Positions 1-11,770 are shown, counted from the stretch's first letter. The stretch is 64,000 bases of DNA from Hypericum androsaemum (GCA_963995505.1 OZ023199.1:10151373-10215372); one strand, 5' to 3'. The notes: generated by a model not told the origin, from the letters alone. Made by a program: numbers and translations.

Positions 1-985
1 CGGTACTTTTCTACGCTTGTTATTCGTGCGTTACTCGGGTTCTCGATAACGTAAAAAATATATTTTTCACAATAAAAAAATGTATTTTACATTTTTTATT
101 ATAACCACTCGACATTCGTAATATCATATCTGGTATAGTAGATTTCTTATAGAATGTATACGAAAATTACTTAAATCAACTGGTGAATACGTTTTTCTAA
201 TGAATTTAATAAATAAATTTATAACAAGTGAGAGCGTTCAAATTACTATCTATTTATAAGCACCAAAAAAGTTTACTTACTGTTTATTTCAAAGTTTTGA
301 TTTGTATTCGAAAATTTTAACATAATATTTAATCGGACATTGTTTTATGGTCATCCATTGAAGGGTACGGTACAGATGCCTTGGAATGGGTTTGGTCCCC
401 TTTGCTTTATTTCTGTATCCGACACATAATTGATAATACTATGCAATACCAATTGGCTTTAACGTGCTTGTTGGGTTTCTTTCATGTTCGCCAATTTGGC
501 ATCTCATGTTCGGTGGCGGTACTAGTATTAGTGGGATGGAAAGTAGGTCACGTTGGACCTACATCTATCTTACCTTTAGTTGGTTAAATACTTAAATTAG
601 ACTTGGACGACATTGATATTGCTACGCAAGTTCCTGCAACATCCAAATCCTAGTTCCACACCATCCTAGTTCCACAGCACTAGTTTGTCCAAATCGCATA
701 TTCGAGCATTTAAATTTAGGTTCGAGTTCAATCGAATCACAGAAAATGATAAATATATTTCTATTAAATTTTAACACGATAATATTTTCGTGACTCAAAC
801 TCGAGACATCTGCTTAAGTTACCAACGACCCGCATGATGAATTGAATTGGGTCAATTAAGAGATACGGAACTCCTCAATTCTGTTGTGAATATAAATTAT
901 ATAATAAATAGTAAAATTCAAAAGACAATTCTCACTATCTATCTTCTCCTAATTAACTTAAAAGCGAAAACAATTTTGTTATGCC
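1..985. other. AT-rich intergenic sequence, no gene seen
   Basis: No convincing coding region, RNA gene or terminal repeat was found. The open frames are short and show no recognisable motif. The right edge fades into the decayed 3' end of a LINE fragment. Confidence 0.6.
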
Positions 986-1082
986 TCGGCATTCACCAAT
1001 ACTCTCTCGGCCCTATAAGTGGGGATCGTAGCAAGAAACCACTTAACTAGAGTTAACCACCCCGCGAGTGATAGTTTTTTTG
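986..1082 (-). mobile_element. LINE reverse-transcriptase fragment, 3' part of a split copy
   Basis: Read on the minus strand from 1082, the first codons give K-L-S-L-A-G-W-L-T-L-V-K followed by L-A-T-I-P-T-Y. This matches the stretch that follows 'RLAGWKAK' in plant L1-type reverse transcriptases. That preceding stretch lies at the other side of Copia-1, ending at 5876. The LINE is therefore one copy interrupted by the copia insertion. Homology becomes unreadable below about 1020. It is a dead fragment. Confidence 0.7.
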
Positions 1083-2031
1083 TGTTGATTGTCGGAGGTG
1101 GTGTACTTGATTAGGATTTACGGCAGTCGAGGCAAGTGTTGGACACTTTCTCCGTAAGACGAGATTGTCACGTATATTTCAGTGCGGTACGGGCTACGGC
1201 AATCGTCTCCAAAATACAACGACTGTACGGGCGTTTTCAAGAACGTTGCACACGTATCTCGAAACTTTCGGGTGAACCCTTATATATCCAGAATTTTCGG
1301 ACTCTTTGTAAGTGAAGAACGGGGGAGAGAAGAAGACAACAATGCTAGGGAATGCACTTTGTTGCTGGGATGAGATAAATGGCAAGGGGGCATGCCTATT
1401 TATAGGCTGGAGGAGGCAGGGAAACAGCCACCCCGAAGGAACGCGTTCGTTCGGCCAGCAGGCTGGCTGGCTGCGCTCGTGGCCCTTCGGTGGCTTCTGA
1501 ATCTTTCCAGGCGCACCCAGACTGTGCTGGTGCCCTTTCGCGAGGGATCTCGCAACTCTTCGGCCTTCTAGAAGTCTCCTGGACATTCCAGCCCTTCGTG
1601 TCTCTTCGATGGCCATCCTGGAAGGTGCTCCCAGCTTCTCGTCACTTCGGTAGCTGCGGAGCTTTCTCCGGACCCGGGCAAAATACTTAAGGCTCCTCGT
1701 CACTTCGGTAGCTGCGCAGCTGCGCCACAAAGTGCCCATTGTGACCTGCGTCCAATGCGCCATGCGCACACGCGCACGCGCGCGTGCTCATGCTCGTGCT
1801 CGTGCTACGCACCATCCTCGTCGCTGTCCGAGTTGGCTTTCCCTCCAGGTGGTCAACTTTTTTCCTAGTCAACAAGGAGTTTCTCCTTATAAACTAGGAA
1901 ATGTTGGTGCCACTTTGAAATGTGGGATTGCACTTTCCATTTTCCTTTTGGGCCTCCCACTTTGGGCCTTTCCACTTTGGGCCTTTCCACTTTGGGCTTT
2001 GCTTGAATTTTCATTCAAAATTTTCCCAACA
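1083..2031 (-). repeat. Copia-1 3' LTR
   Basis: It is nearly collinear with 4905-5875. A TATA-like CCTATAAATAGG lies at 1395-1406 on the minus strand. A purine/pyrimidine-alternating (GC/AC)n tract lies at about 1762-1806. A short tandem repeat (unit like ACTTTGGGCCTTTCC) near 1955-2000 has one more copy here than in the 5' LTR. Confidence 0.9.
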
Positions 2032-2492
2032 ATCCTCCACATGAATGATGATTAATGCATGCAGACTCTAATCGAAAGTTCTGACGTGTTATTATTGCAT
2101 CGAGACAGGTAGCTTGCGGCTTTGAACCTTCTCTAGTAATATGTTATCGAATTTACTCGCTGCTCGGTGAAGGTGATATCTTGAACCGTCAGCTTTTGGC
2201 ATAAACCAAGACAATAACATTTACACAATAATAACCCTAGTATATTTGGGTTCTCACGTTGTGTCCATTTCGGCCATGGACCGTTTCTTGGATTCATAAG
2301 TATTTTTCCCATTTGAAGCAGCCTCACTTCACACTTACATAGGTGATCTCCTATCAGGAATATCCTGCCATACTCTACCTTTATCAAGGTATAGGAATCA
2401 TTAAAAGCATAATGTTTAACCTTAGTTGTCTCATTGAACCAAGTTTGTGGGATCTCCACTCATCATGGTTGAGTTACTGCTATGGACGTTCT

Positions 2493-4497
2493 TTAGTGTG
2501 TGGATTTTAATCCCATTTCCCTTACTGCATTGTACATTTGATCTCTATTGATTCCTTTCGTAAAACGATCAGCTAAGTTGTCCTTGGACTTTACGTAATT
2601 AATGGTGATCACCCCACTAGAGATCAACTGTCTAACGGTATTATATCTCTGACGGATATGTCGAGACTTTCCGTTGTACATTGTACTTTGTGTTCTCCCG
2701 ATTGCAGACATGCTATCACAATGTATCAATACGGGAGACACCGGTTTGCTCCAGCACGGAATATCCTCTAGGAAGTTTATGAGCCATTCAGCTTCTTCCC
2801 CAGCTTTGTCTAGTGCTATAAACTCTAACTCCATGGTGGATCGAGCTATGCACGTTTGTTTAGAGGACTTCCAAGATACAGCTCCTCCTCCTATGGTGAA
2901 TACGTATCCACTCGTGGATTTGGAGTCCTTAGTGTCACTGTTTCGGAGCTTGTTTTAGCTCGTATAGTGACTTGACTAGTCGACATACTTTATGCTCTTG
3001 ACCGGGAGCCACAAACCCTTCAGGTTACTCCATGTATATCTCCTCTTCCAGTTCTCCATTTAGGAAAGCTATTTTTATGTCCATTTAATGGATCTCAAGG
3101 TTATAGAGTGCTGCAACAGCTATGAGTACTCTAATCGATGTGATTCTTGTGACCGGTGAATATGTGTCAAAGAAATCATATCCCTCCTTCTGTTTGAACC
3201 CCTTAGCTACCAATCGAGCTTTGTACTTGTCGATTGATCCATCAGCTTTGTATTTCCTTTTTAGGATCCACCTGCATCCCAAAGGTTTGCAGCCCGGTGG
3301 GAGATCCAAGATTTCCCACGTGTGGTTTTGCATAATGGATTCTATCTCACTATTGATAGCTTCCTTCCAGAGAGGAGCATTTGGACTGGACAATGCCTCT
3401 TGGATTGTCCTGGGTTCATCTTCTAACGCATAGGTTAGATAATCCAGACCAAAGGATTTGGTTACCTTCGTCCGTTTACTACATCTAGGTTCATCATCTT
3501 CCAGATTTGACCCTTGCGTAGTCTCGTGAGCCCTTTTCTTTGTACTTCCTTCCTTTCTTTCCTTATTAGGAAAGCTATTCTCAAAGAACGTTGCGTTCCT
3601 TGATTCTATGACCATTCCTGCTGACAGATCCATCTGGGACAGGTCTTCAGCCAGGTTAGCCTTTCCTTGGTCGTCCTTCTTCGGCTGGCGACAGTCCTTA
3701 GCCATGTGTCCGGGTTTGCCGCAGTTGTAGCAGTCGCCCTTGATCTTCTTGTTCTTTTTCTTCTTGGGCTCTTGCTTCTCCTGCTTATCCCTAGACTTCT
3801 TCCTCTTCTTGCCACCTTTTCCCTCGGTGAGGTGCACGGTGTTCTCAGAGTTGGCCTTGCCTTACTTGACTTCGGACTTTCGGTTATCTTCCTCAATCCT
3901 AAGCCTCACTATCAAGTCTTCTAGGCCCATGTCCTTCCTCTTGTGCTTGAGGTAGCTCTTGAAGTCCTTCCAGAACGGGGGGAGCTTCTCGATCATCGCA
4001 GCTACTTAGAAGGACTCGCTGAGTTGCATCCCTTCAGCTTGGATCTCGTGAAGGATCAGCTGCAACTCCTGCACTTGGTCGATGACCTTCTTGGAGTCCA
4101 CCATCTTGAAGTCGAGGAATCGTCCGATGATGAATTTCTTCGTCCCGACATCCTCCGTTTTGTACTTCTTCTCGAGTGAACTCTACAGCTCCTTAGCAGT
4201 CTTTGCTTCCGCGTAGACGTTGTAGAGCGTGTCGTCTAGTCCATTCAGGACATAGTTCCGGCACAGGAAGTCGCTGTGACTCCACGCGTCGAGAGCATTG
4301 ATCTTCTGTTGATCCGTCTCATTTTCCGCTATCTTCGGTGCTTCCTCTTTCAGGAACTGAACTAGGTTGAGCATGGTCAGATAGAACGTCATCTTCTGTT
4401 GCCACCTCTTGAACTCGGTACCGTTGAACTTGGCTGGCCTTTCGGCGTGGATAATTCCTGGGACCGCTGGCATTGGTACGGTGCTTGACGATGCCAT
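2493..4497 (-). pseudogene. Copia-1 gag-pol remnant with two large internal deletions
   Basis: Gag starts with [10 protein letters not shown] at 4497 and runs with stop codons to a CCHC zinc knuckle (CYNCGKPGHMAKDC) near 3700-3740. About 25 codons later the frame jumps to the sequence that normally follows integrase (VIESRNATFFEN). Protease and integrase are therefore deleted. Reverse transcriptase begins (W-x-LVDLPPG-type region, then GCRWILKRKYKADGSIDKYK) and stops after ELKQAPK near 2960. It is fused there to the RNase H region ([16 protein letters not shown], then [18 protein letters not shown]). The YVDD catalytic motif is absent. The element could only have moved in trans. Confidence 0.85.
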
Positions 4498-4524
4498 CTT
4501 CAAGTACACGATCTCGTCTTACGA

Positions 4525-4904
4525 TTATTGATTGTCGGAGGTGGTGTACTTGATTAGGATCTACGGCAGTCGAGGCAAGTGTTGGATATTTTCTCCGTAA
4601 GATGAGATTGCCCCGTATATTTTAGTGCGGTATGGGCTACGGCAATCATCTCCAAGATACAACGACTATTCGGGCATTTCCAAGAAAGTTGCACACGTAT
4701 CTCGAAACTTTCGGGCAAACCCTTATATACTCAGAACTTTTGGACTCTTTGTAAGTGAAGAACGGGGGAGAGAAGAAGACAACAATGCTACAGAATGGTA
4801 CGGTGAACTTGGCCGGCCTTTCGGCGTGGACAGTTCCTGGGACCGCTGGCATTGGTACGGTGCTTGACGATGCCATCTTCAAGTACACGATCTCGTCTTA
4901 CGAT
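4525..4904 (-). repeat. Copia-1 tandem duplication: partial LTR plus second copy of leader and gag start
   Basis: 4525-4797 repeats the inner (U5-proximal) end of the 5' LTR. 4798-4904 repeats the first 107 bp of leader and gag (4418-4524), including the [10 protein letters not shown] start. The 5' end of the element therefore reads LTR, leader, gag start, truncated LTR, leader, gag start, gag. A single slippage or template switch during reverse transcription, or unequal recombination, would produce it. Confidence 0.85.
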
Positions 4905-5875
4905 TGTTGATTGTCAGAGGTGGTGTACTTGATTAGGATCTACGGCAATCGAGGCAAGTATTGGACACTTTCTCCGTAAGACAAGATTGCCCCGTATATT
5001 TCAGTGCGGTATGGGCTACGGCAATCATCTTCAAGATACAACGACTGTTCGGGCATTTCCAAGAATGTTGCACACATATCTTGAAACTTTTGGGCGAACT
5101 CTTATATACCCAGAACTTTCGGACTCTTTGTAAGTGAAGAACGGGGGAGAGAAGAAGACAACAATGCAACGGAATGCACTTTGTTGCTGGGATGAGATAA
5201 ATGGCAAGGGGGCAGACCTATTTATAGGCTGGAGGAGGCAGGGAAGCGGCCACCCCGAAGGGACGCTTCCGTTCGGCCAGAAGGCTGGCTGGCTATGCTC
5301 GTGGCTTCTGGATCCTTCCAGGCATGCCCAGACTATGCTGGCGCCCTTTTGCGAGGGATCTAGCAACTCTTCGGCCTTCTGAAAGTCTCCTGGACATTCC
5401 AGCCCTTCGTGCCTCTTCGGTGGCCATCCTAGAAGGTGCTCGCAGCTTCTCGTCACTTCGGTAGCTGCGCAGCTTTCTCCAAACCCGGGCAAAATACTTA
5501 AGGCTCCTCCAGCTCCTCGCGACGATGCGCACATGCCAAGTATCAAATGTGCCATAAAGTGCCCATTACGACCTGCGTCCAATGTGCCATGCGTACATGC
5601 ACACGTTTACGCGCGTGCGCGTGCGCGTGCACATGCGCGTGCGCGTGCTCGTGCTCAGATGGTGCTACGCACCATCCTCGTCGCGGTCCGAGTTGGCTTT
5701 CCCTCCAGGTGGTCAACGTTTTTCCTAGTCAACAAGGAGTTTCTCCTTATAAACTAGGAAATGTTTGTGCCACTTTCCAATGTGGGATTGCACTTTTCAT
5801 TTCCCTTTTGGGCCTCCCACTTTGGGCCTTTCCACTTTGGGTTTGCTTGAATTTTCATTCAAAACTTTCCCAACA
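4905..5875 (-). repeat. Copia-1 5' LTR
   Basis: It matches 1083-2031 over its full length with scattered differences and small indels. A TATA-like box lies at 5217-5228 on the minus strand. A long alternating purine/pyrimidine tract made of GCGTGC and GCAC units lies at about 5587-5664, clearly longer than in the 3' LTR. Confidence 0.9.
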
Positions 5876-7018
5876 CTTTGCTTTCTACCCAGCAAGTCGG
5901 CCTTGAACTTTTTCCAAGAGGTACCCAAATGTCTACTTAGTGATCCAGATCCATGTGTGCAGCGTTGGGATCCCCAGTTATTTCTCAAGGTCTCCCGTCA
6001 GTCTCACTTCCAAAGCCAAGCTCAGTTCTCTCGCAGTAGCTGGTTTCACATTCCGAGAGACAAACATTCGGGACTTGGGAGTAATAAACACGCTATCCCG
6101 ATGCTTAACATAAAGATTTTAGGATTCGCCTCAAGATGTGAGCATGAGATAGGGACGCCTCTGTGAAAAAAAATATATCGTTAGCAAAAAAGAGGTGGGA
6201 TAGCGCCGATCCACCCCTGGAAATCTGTATAGGCTTCCATTCCTCTTTCGAAAGAGAGACAACAACTAGATGTGCTAGGCATTCCATACACCGCACGAAG
6301 CCCCGAGAAGGAAGGAACTCTGACGTCATCTCCCCATTCCACAATAAGCGCATAGAAGCCTGCGAGATGCAAGCCATAATAAAATGAACAAACTGAGATG
6401 GCAGCCCAACATCTACTAACGTCGCTTCTAAAAAATCTTAGCATACTCGACCATACGCTTTTTCCAAATCAATCTTAACTGCCATGCAGTAGCCTGCTAG
6501 TCCCTGCTTATACCACATAGAATGCACCACCTCCTGTAATACTACAACGTTATCTGCAATTTGCCAACCAGGATCAAAACTACCTGGTACAGGTGAGACA
6601 AGTTCTGACAACTTCTCCTTGATGCGGTTGACAATGATCTTCGTTAACAGTTTGTAAGAAATATTACACAAACTGATAGGCCTGAACTGCAAAATCGAAA
6701 TACGATGTGGTACCTTGGGAACCGGTACTAATAACATCTCGTTCAAATGAAAAGGGCGTCGCCTTCTGTCCCCACTATCCTGATCCTCAAATGAAATAAC
6801 CATCGGTGAATGATCAGATTGGTATCTTACCAAGTGACAAACCCGACCCTCCGGCTACTAATGCATCCAAGCAAGGCTACATAGTGGCCTATTCGGCCGT
6901 TTCGAAACTGTCATACCAGGTCCCACACTCCTAGACCATGAAAACAGAGTACGAGAAAACCCAAAATCAATCATACCAGTGCTATTAATCCATCTCCCAA
7001 ATAGACTACCAGTATTTA
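5876..7018 (-). mobile_element. LINE fragment: endonuclease end plus reverse transcriptase, internally deleted
   Basis: Minus-strand translation gives, in order, the C-terminal part of an L1-type endonuclease (around 6840-7010: INSTGMIDFGFSRT, then RYQSDHSPMVI), a deletion joint near 6760, and the reverse-transcriptase fingers and palm (QFRPISLCNISYKLLTKIIVNR, 6600-6710). An altered catalytic motif follows (FANDIFFF near 6150-6170 in place of the family's F-A-D-D). The region after the palm is KYLGIPTLH, then KVQGRLAGWKAK, and it ends at the Copia-1 insertion. The reading continues at 1082. Stops and frameshifts make it a pseudogene. Confidence 0.85.
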
Positions 7019-7445
7019 TGTTAGACTTTTAGGCCCAATCAGGCAATTATTTTTGTGCCTGATTGGGCCCAGGCCCATCAGGCCCAAATGTTAGGCAGAA
7101 TGGGCCGATCAATGCTAGCACCACGTCAGCAGGACGTGGCACTGACACAGTTGTTGCCAGAGTTGGCGGCCCATGTGGCACGCTGATGTGACGCCACGTG
7201 GCGAACATGCGACCCAGAAGTGCCATGTGGCAGCCATGCGTGCCACGTGGTGTGCCACATGGCACGTTCTGATTGGCTGAATTTTTCTATAAAAAGGAAA
7301 ATCCGGCTGAACCAAAATGTAATTTGATATACTACCACTCAATAGAAAGGCAAAACGTTGAAATAGTCCCTGAATTTTGATAAAATTTTTAATAGAGGAA
7401 ATTTCGTGAAAATTAATTACGAATCTGTTATAACGTGATCGTAAT
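7019..7445 (+). repeat. Copia-2 5' LTR
   Basis: It begins TGTTAGAC and matches the 3' LTR at 14347-14741 through the shared ends AACGTGATCGTAAT. It contains GCCACGTGG G-box-like motifs (about 7193-7201 and 7242-7250) and a TATA-like TATAAAAAGG near 7290. It is about 30 bp longer than the 3' LTR because of a difference in the CACGTGG-rich part. Confidence 0.85.
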
Positions 7446-7601
7446 ACTTGAATGGTGAGGGGAAGCATGCCCGCGATCCACTTCGATTTTGAGGTTAATC
7501 AAGGACTTCGTATCGTTAAAAATTATGAGTGTTTAGTAAATTGAATCATATTGCCAAATCAAATTTCTAATATGTTCTCATATGAAAAATTTTCTATAGA
7601 A

Positions 7602-8008
7602 ATGTCAGTTGCTTCTAGATCTATCATAGCTGAGTTAAACCGTGAGTTAAAACTCAACGGTGAAAACTATGAGAACTGGAGCATGAAAATCTAATATATG
7701 CTTGAGGAACAAGAAGTTCTTGAGCACATACATGTGATAATGGATGAGCCTGATGAAGGCACAACTGCTCAACATAAGCGAGATAAAGAAGCTTATGTTA
7801 TTTGGAAGAAAAAAAATACTACTACCCGGTTGATTTTGTTGAGTTCGATGATGGATGATGTCACCTGACAATTTTGCTTTATGACATCGCAAAAGAGTTA
7901 TGGGACGCTCTCAAATAAAAATTCAGAAAGCTTTCAGTGTCAAAGCTGCGTGCTTTGACCATAAGGTTTGACACCTTTAAGAAGCGTCCGGAGGTTACCA
8001 TGAGGAAA
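7602..8008 (+). pseudogene. Copia-2 gag, first part
   Basis: The sequence encodes M-S-V-A-S-R-S-I-I-A-E-L followed by KLNGENYENWSMKI, typical of a copia Gag start. An early TAA follows, and the frame resumes with YMLEEQEVLEHIHV. A further stop occurs near 7866. The sequence is cut at 8008 by the solo LTR and continues at 9661. Confidence 0.8.
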
Positions 8009-9660
8009 TGACGTACGCAAAATTGACAAGTAATTTAACGCACAAACAAATAGTATAGTGTATAAGTAAGGTTCTTGAACTGAGAGAGATAGAACATGAA
8101 AATTGAAACAATCAATCGTATGTAGCCAAATTGAAACAAGTTCGTAAAGTAAAGAATGATATGAGGTTGCAAGACAATAAGTAAATTAAGAAATATAGAA
8201 AGACTGTTTGTACTTAATGAAATAAAAAGAGCACGATGCTTTTATGGACTACCTATCTATGTCAATATCATGGTTATTTATGAAGTTCTAACTAGTACCC
8301 AGAGTGTTCTAGTGCATCCTCCTAACGCTTTCGCTCATTAGGCCGATAAAACTAAGCTAGAATAGTTCACGAATACCAGCTAACGCTTTTGCTCATTAAT
8401 TAGATCGTGAACTAAGCTAAACTCAATTATAAAGTTAACTCCTCGTGGGTTATCCCTTAGTATCAAGATGTCTCATTAATACCTAAGAATATGTCAATTG
8501 ATCCTTCCGTTGAATTTAATGCCTTTCGGTCCACTATCATCAACTAACATCATAATCTAAGTGATCAAGTTAGATTAAGCATTACGATCATCAATTGACA
8601 ACTACTACGAAAGATGATCAAACCATAACCCAACATAGATAAGTAATCACATAATTAAAGCATCGTACTCACAAGAAAAACTACTCACAAGTCATGTTCA
8701 TACAAGAAGAAAACTTATACAAGAACATGATAGAAAATAACATTAAAGAGAGAGATAGAGAAAACTCAAGATGTAGTCAAGAGCTTCCTCAAGCATCCTT
8801 CTTCAAGCTTCCTTCTAGCATTCCTCCAATGGTACTCCTTGGTATTCCTCACAACTCTCAATCTCCAACTATATTCTTCAAAAACTAGATATCCCAAAGA
8901 GAGCAATTCCCTCCTCTATTTATAGTGAATGAGATGAGAGCTTTTTCTCCACTCATCCATCAAAAGAGAAGGTGGATGGATGAATATTCTCTCTTTTGAG
9001 TTGGAAAGCCTTTCTTTTGATGGTGGAGAGCACTTTAGAGGTGGAAAGCTCCACTTTGGAGGTGGAAAGCTCTTCTTTCCAACAAGAAACACCAAGGAGA
9101 ATTATTTATACAAGGCACTCAAGTTTCCAGCCATGTGAAAGAAAGAAAGGCAATCATGGTCCATAATGGTCCTTGAATTTTCGGCCAAATTCGTACAGAT
9201 TGCTGGCAGAATTAACGTTCGACTTTGGACGTGATTTTTATCCCTTTTGGGCTTCGAATTTGAAGAAGCCCATTAGAGACAAATGTGTAGCCCAGGATGT
9301 CTTCTTTCCGGAGCCACTGAATTTGCCTTCATCGGTCTTCGGATGAGAAAGTTATCTGTATTTAAGTCACAAGAGGTCAAACTCGCCCACATCTTCGAGT
9401 GCCCGATCAAGCGTCAATCTTTTAGGCTACTCCGATAGACTTCAACACGAACCAATGGTGCACCAACATCCTCCCTCTCATCTCACAAGGGCTTCTAGCA
9501 ATAAACATGAAAGAAACACAATAAAAATTAAGAGGTTACACGAAAACTAACATTATACGAAATAAGAGATATTAACATCAAATAACACGTAAACCTACTA
9601 GAAACGATAGGAATTCAATGCTAAAACATACGCAAACAATGAATGTTTTCACACTCATCA
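8009..9660 (-). mobile_element. Solo LTR inserted in Copia-2 gag
   Basis: The 1652-bp insert starts TGAC and ends ATCA, giving TG...CA ends with a 3-bp inverted match. It is flanked on both sides by GGAAA (8004-8008 and 9661-9665), a perfect 5-bp target duplication. Removing it plus one GGAAA rejoins the Gag frame (M-R-K followed by H-L-R-V-L-S-N-M). There is no internal coding region. A TATAAATAG on the minus strand near 8915-8925 suggests minus orientation. The length and the TGATGAGTGT start in that orientation fit a Ty3/gypsy-type LTR, which is inference. Confidence 0.85.
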
Positions 9661-10394
9661 GGAAACACTTGAGAGTGCTGTCTAACATGATCAGTGAACT
9701 AGTAAAGGCTGGTCACATACTTAGCAATGAGCAGCAGATTCAAGCTATCATCCGTTTTCTACCACCAAGTTGGGAACAGATGAAGATGAATCTTACCCAT
9801 TCTGACCATTTGGTAACATTTGATGATGTTGCTAGATACCTTGAGCTGGAGAAAGATCGCCTCCTTGCTATGAAATCCCACCCTGAAGCTCACTCAACTA
9901 GTTCAACTAGGAGTGGTGGGAAAAGGAAGAAAGATAAAGGGAAGGGTAAGTGTAAGTGTAAGGGAACTCCAAAGGCTGAAAACCAAGGAACCAAGTTAGA
10001 TGGCTCCAAGGCTAAAAAGAAAAAGCGGTTTAACATTTCAAAAGTAAAATATTTTAACTGTCAACAGAAGGGACATTTTATAAAAGATTGCAAGATGCCC
10101 AAGCAGGTACACCTAAACTCAAATGTGAGTAAGTTGTATGTATCCTATTGTACCCTTCTAACTGAGTCACGTTCTATGTGGGTGATTGATTCGGGAGCGA
10201 CAGACCATGTAGCCAGAGACCATTATTCGTTCGTTGAATACAGGCGGTTACTGGCTAGAGCAAAAACTATTTTTATCGGTAACAACTCATGCGTAAATGT
10301 GAAAGGCCTGGGCACTTGTAAATTGCACCTTCGTAGTGGTCGTGCCCTTCTTTTACATGAGTGTTGTTTGCTCCAGACATTTGAAAGAACCTGA
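9661..10394 (+). pseudogene. Copia-2 gag (second part) and protease
   Basis: The sequence encodes the Gag C-terminal region (RVLSNMISELVKAGHILSNE, then a lysine-rich stretch), a zinc knuckle altered from the family pattern (FNCQQKGHFIKDC, second half of CCHC kept) and the aspartic protease active site in WVIDSGATDHVARD near 10180. The frame stops at 10394 soon after the protease. The open frame that starts at 9618 begins inside the solo LTR by chance. Confidence 0.85.
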
Positions 10395-10411
10395 TCTCAG
10401 TTTCGACCTTA

Positions 10412-11563
10412 ATGTCTTTAGGTTTTCGGTTGTCGTTTAAAGACGACACTGTTAGATTTTATTTGGATAATGCCTATTTTGGCCTTGGATATATATCGAA
10501 AGATTTTTTGATTCTGGATATTGATCATTGTGAAAGTTTTTCCTTAGTCACTAGTTCAAACTCATCGGAAGATGATATTAAACTGTGGCATTCTAGACTA
10601 GGCCATATCAGTCAGGATCGTTTAAACCGTCTAGCTAAGGCAGGACTACTGAGAAATGTAGAGAAATCTATATTACCCAGATACGTATCCTGTCTAGAAG
10701 GGTAAAGCACAAGGAAACCTTTCGGTACTAGGGCTAGAGCCAAATTTCTACTATAATTAGTCCATTCCGATATCTGTGGTCCAATGAACGTGAGGGCAAG
10801 GCATGTAGCATATTACTTTATCACCTTTATTGACGACTATACTAGATATGGTCTTATATAACGGATTTCTCACAAGTCTGAAGCCTTAAACTACTTCATG
10901 ATGTACATGCGTATTGTTGAGAATCAGAAGGACAGAAAGATAAAAGCCTTACGAACTGATCGTGGCTGTGAATATCTTTCTGATGAGTTCAAAGCTCTAT
11001 GCATTGAAAAAGGGATTGAACATCAGTTGTCTATTCACTATACACCCCAGCAAAATAGGGTTGCTGAAAGAAGGAATAGAACCCTTCTTGACATGGTTAG
11101 ATCAATGATGGCAGAGGCAAATTTGCCTATATCATTCTATGGAGATGTGCTCCTGACTGCTGCATACGTTCTAAACCGTGTTCTCTCCAAGTCTGTTACA
11201 GCCACCCCTTATGAAATGTGGACAGATCGGAAGCCCGATCTATCCTATTTTAAGCCATGGGGGTGTGCGTCCTATGTCCTTTCTACCTCAAGTACTTTCG
11301 GTAAATTAGGACCGAGAGGTAGAACAAGTATCATTATAAGATACCCAGAGGTATCTAAAGGGTACGTGTTCGTGGGTGAAATGGACGATGGACATGTAAT
11401 AAAATTTGAATCACGTGATGCCACATTTTTGGAGAATGATTTTTCAAAGTTGGGGGAGGTTAGTAATGACCTTACCCTTTATGAGACAGATGAACCTGAA
11501 TTAAGTGGATCACTTCTTCTGAGTGGGAGAATTGAGGAGGAAGATAGAGATTTTTCAACTTAA
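10412..11563 (+). pseudogene. Copia-2 GAG-pre-integrase and integrase
   Basis: The pre-integrase zinc region reads LWHSRLGHISQDRLNRLAKAG (10590-10650). The integrase core follows with HSDICGPM near 10770 and an in-frame stop near 10860. The sequence resumes at 10898 with RTDRGCEYLSDEF, then GIEHQLSIHYTPQQN, where Q-N replaces the usual N-G. The catalytic D, D and E positions can be followed (D of HSD, D of TDRG, E of VAERRNR). A copia-type C-terminal region ends at 11563. Confidence 0.85.
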
Positions 11564-11770
11564 AATGATCCGAAAGGTCGTGATCTGAGTCCTGATAGGA
11601 AGATAATTCCTTATTCCAGTGAGAGTACGGTATTTTCACCCAGTGGGAGTGCGATTCCTGGATATGATGAATATATGAGAGATATTTATCAGAACTAGAA
11701 ATACCGTAGGTCTAGCAGAACTAGCATACCACGCCAACGATTTGACATCGAAGGTGAGGCTAATGCGTTC

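Larger units (their letters stand above)
1083..5875 (-). mobile_element. Copia-1: internally deleted Ty1/copia retrotransposon inserted in a LINE
   Basis: Two direct repeats of about 950-970 bp (1083-2031 and 4905-5875) bound an internal region coding on the minus strand. The LTRs begin TGTTGGGAAA and end CAATCAACA in element orientation. The flanks are TTTTG on the left and CTTTG on the right, a 5-bp target duplication with one change. A purine-rich tract (about 2032-2040, read GTGGAGGAT) precedes the 3' LTR. The internal region keeps Gag with its zinc knuckle, the start of reverse transcriptase and RNase H. Protease, integrase and the reverse-transcriptase catalytic core are missing. It is non-autonomous and carries several stop codons. 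Confidence 0.9.

Noticed and set aside
9618..9660. ATG at 9618 as a gene start upstream of the Copia-2 gag continuation
   Set aside because: These codons lie inside the end of the solo LTR, and the true Gag frame joins 8008 to 9666.
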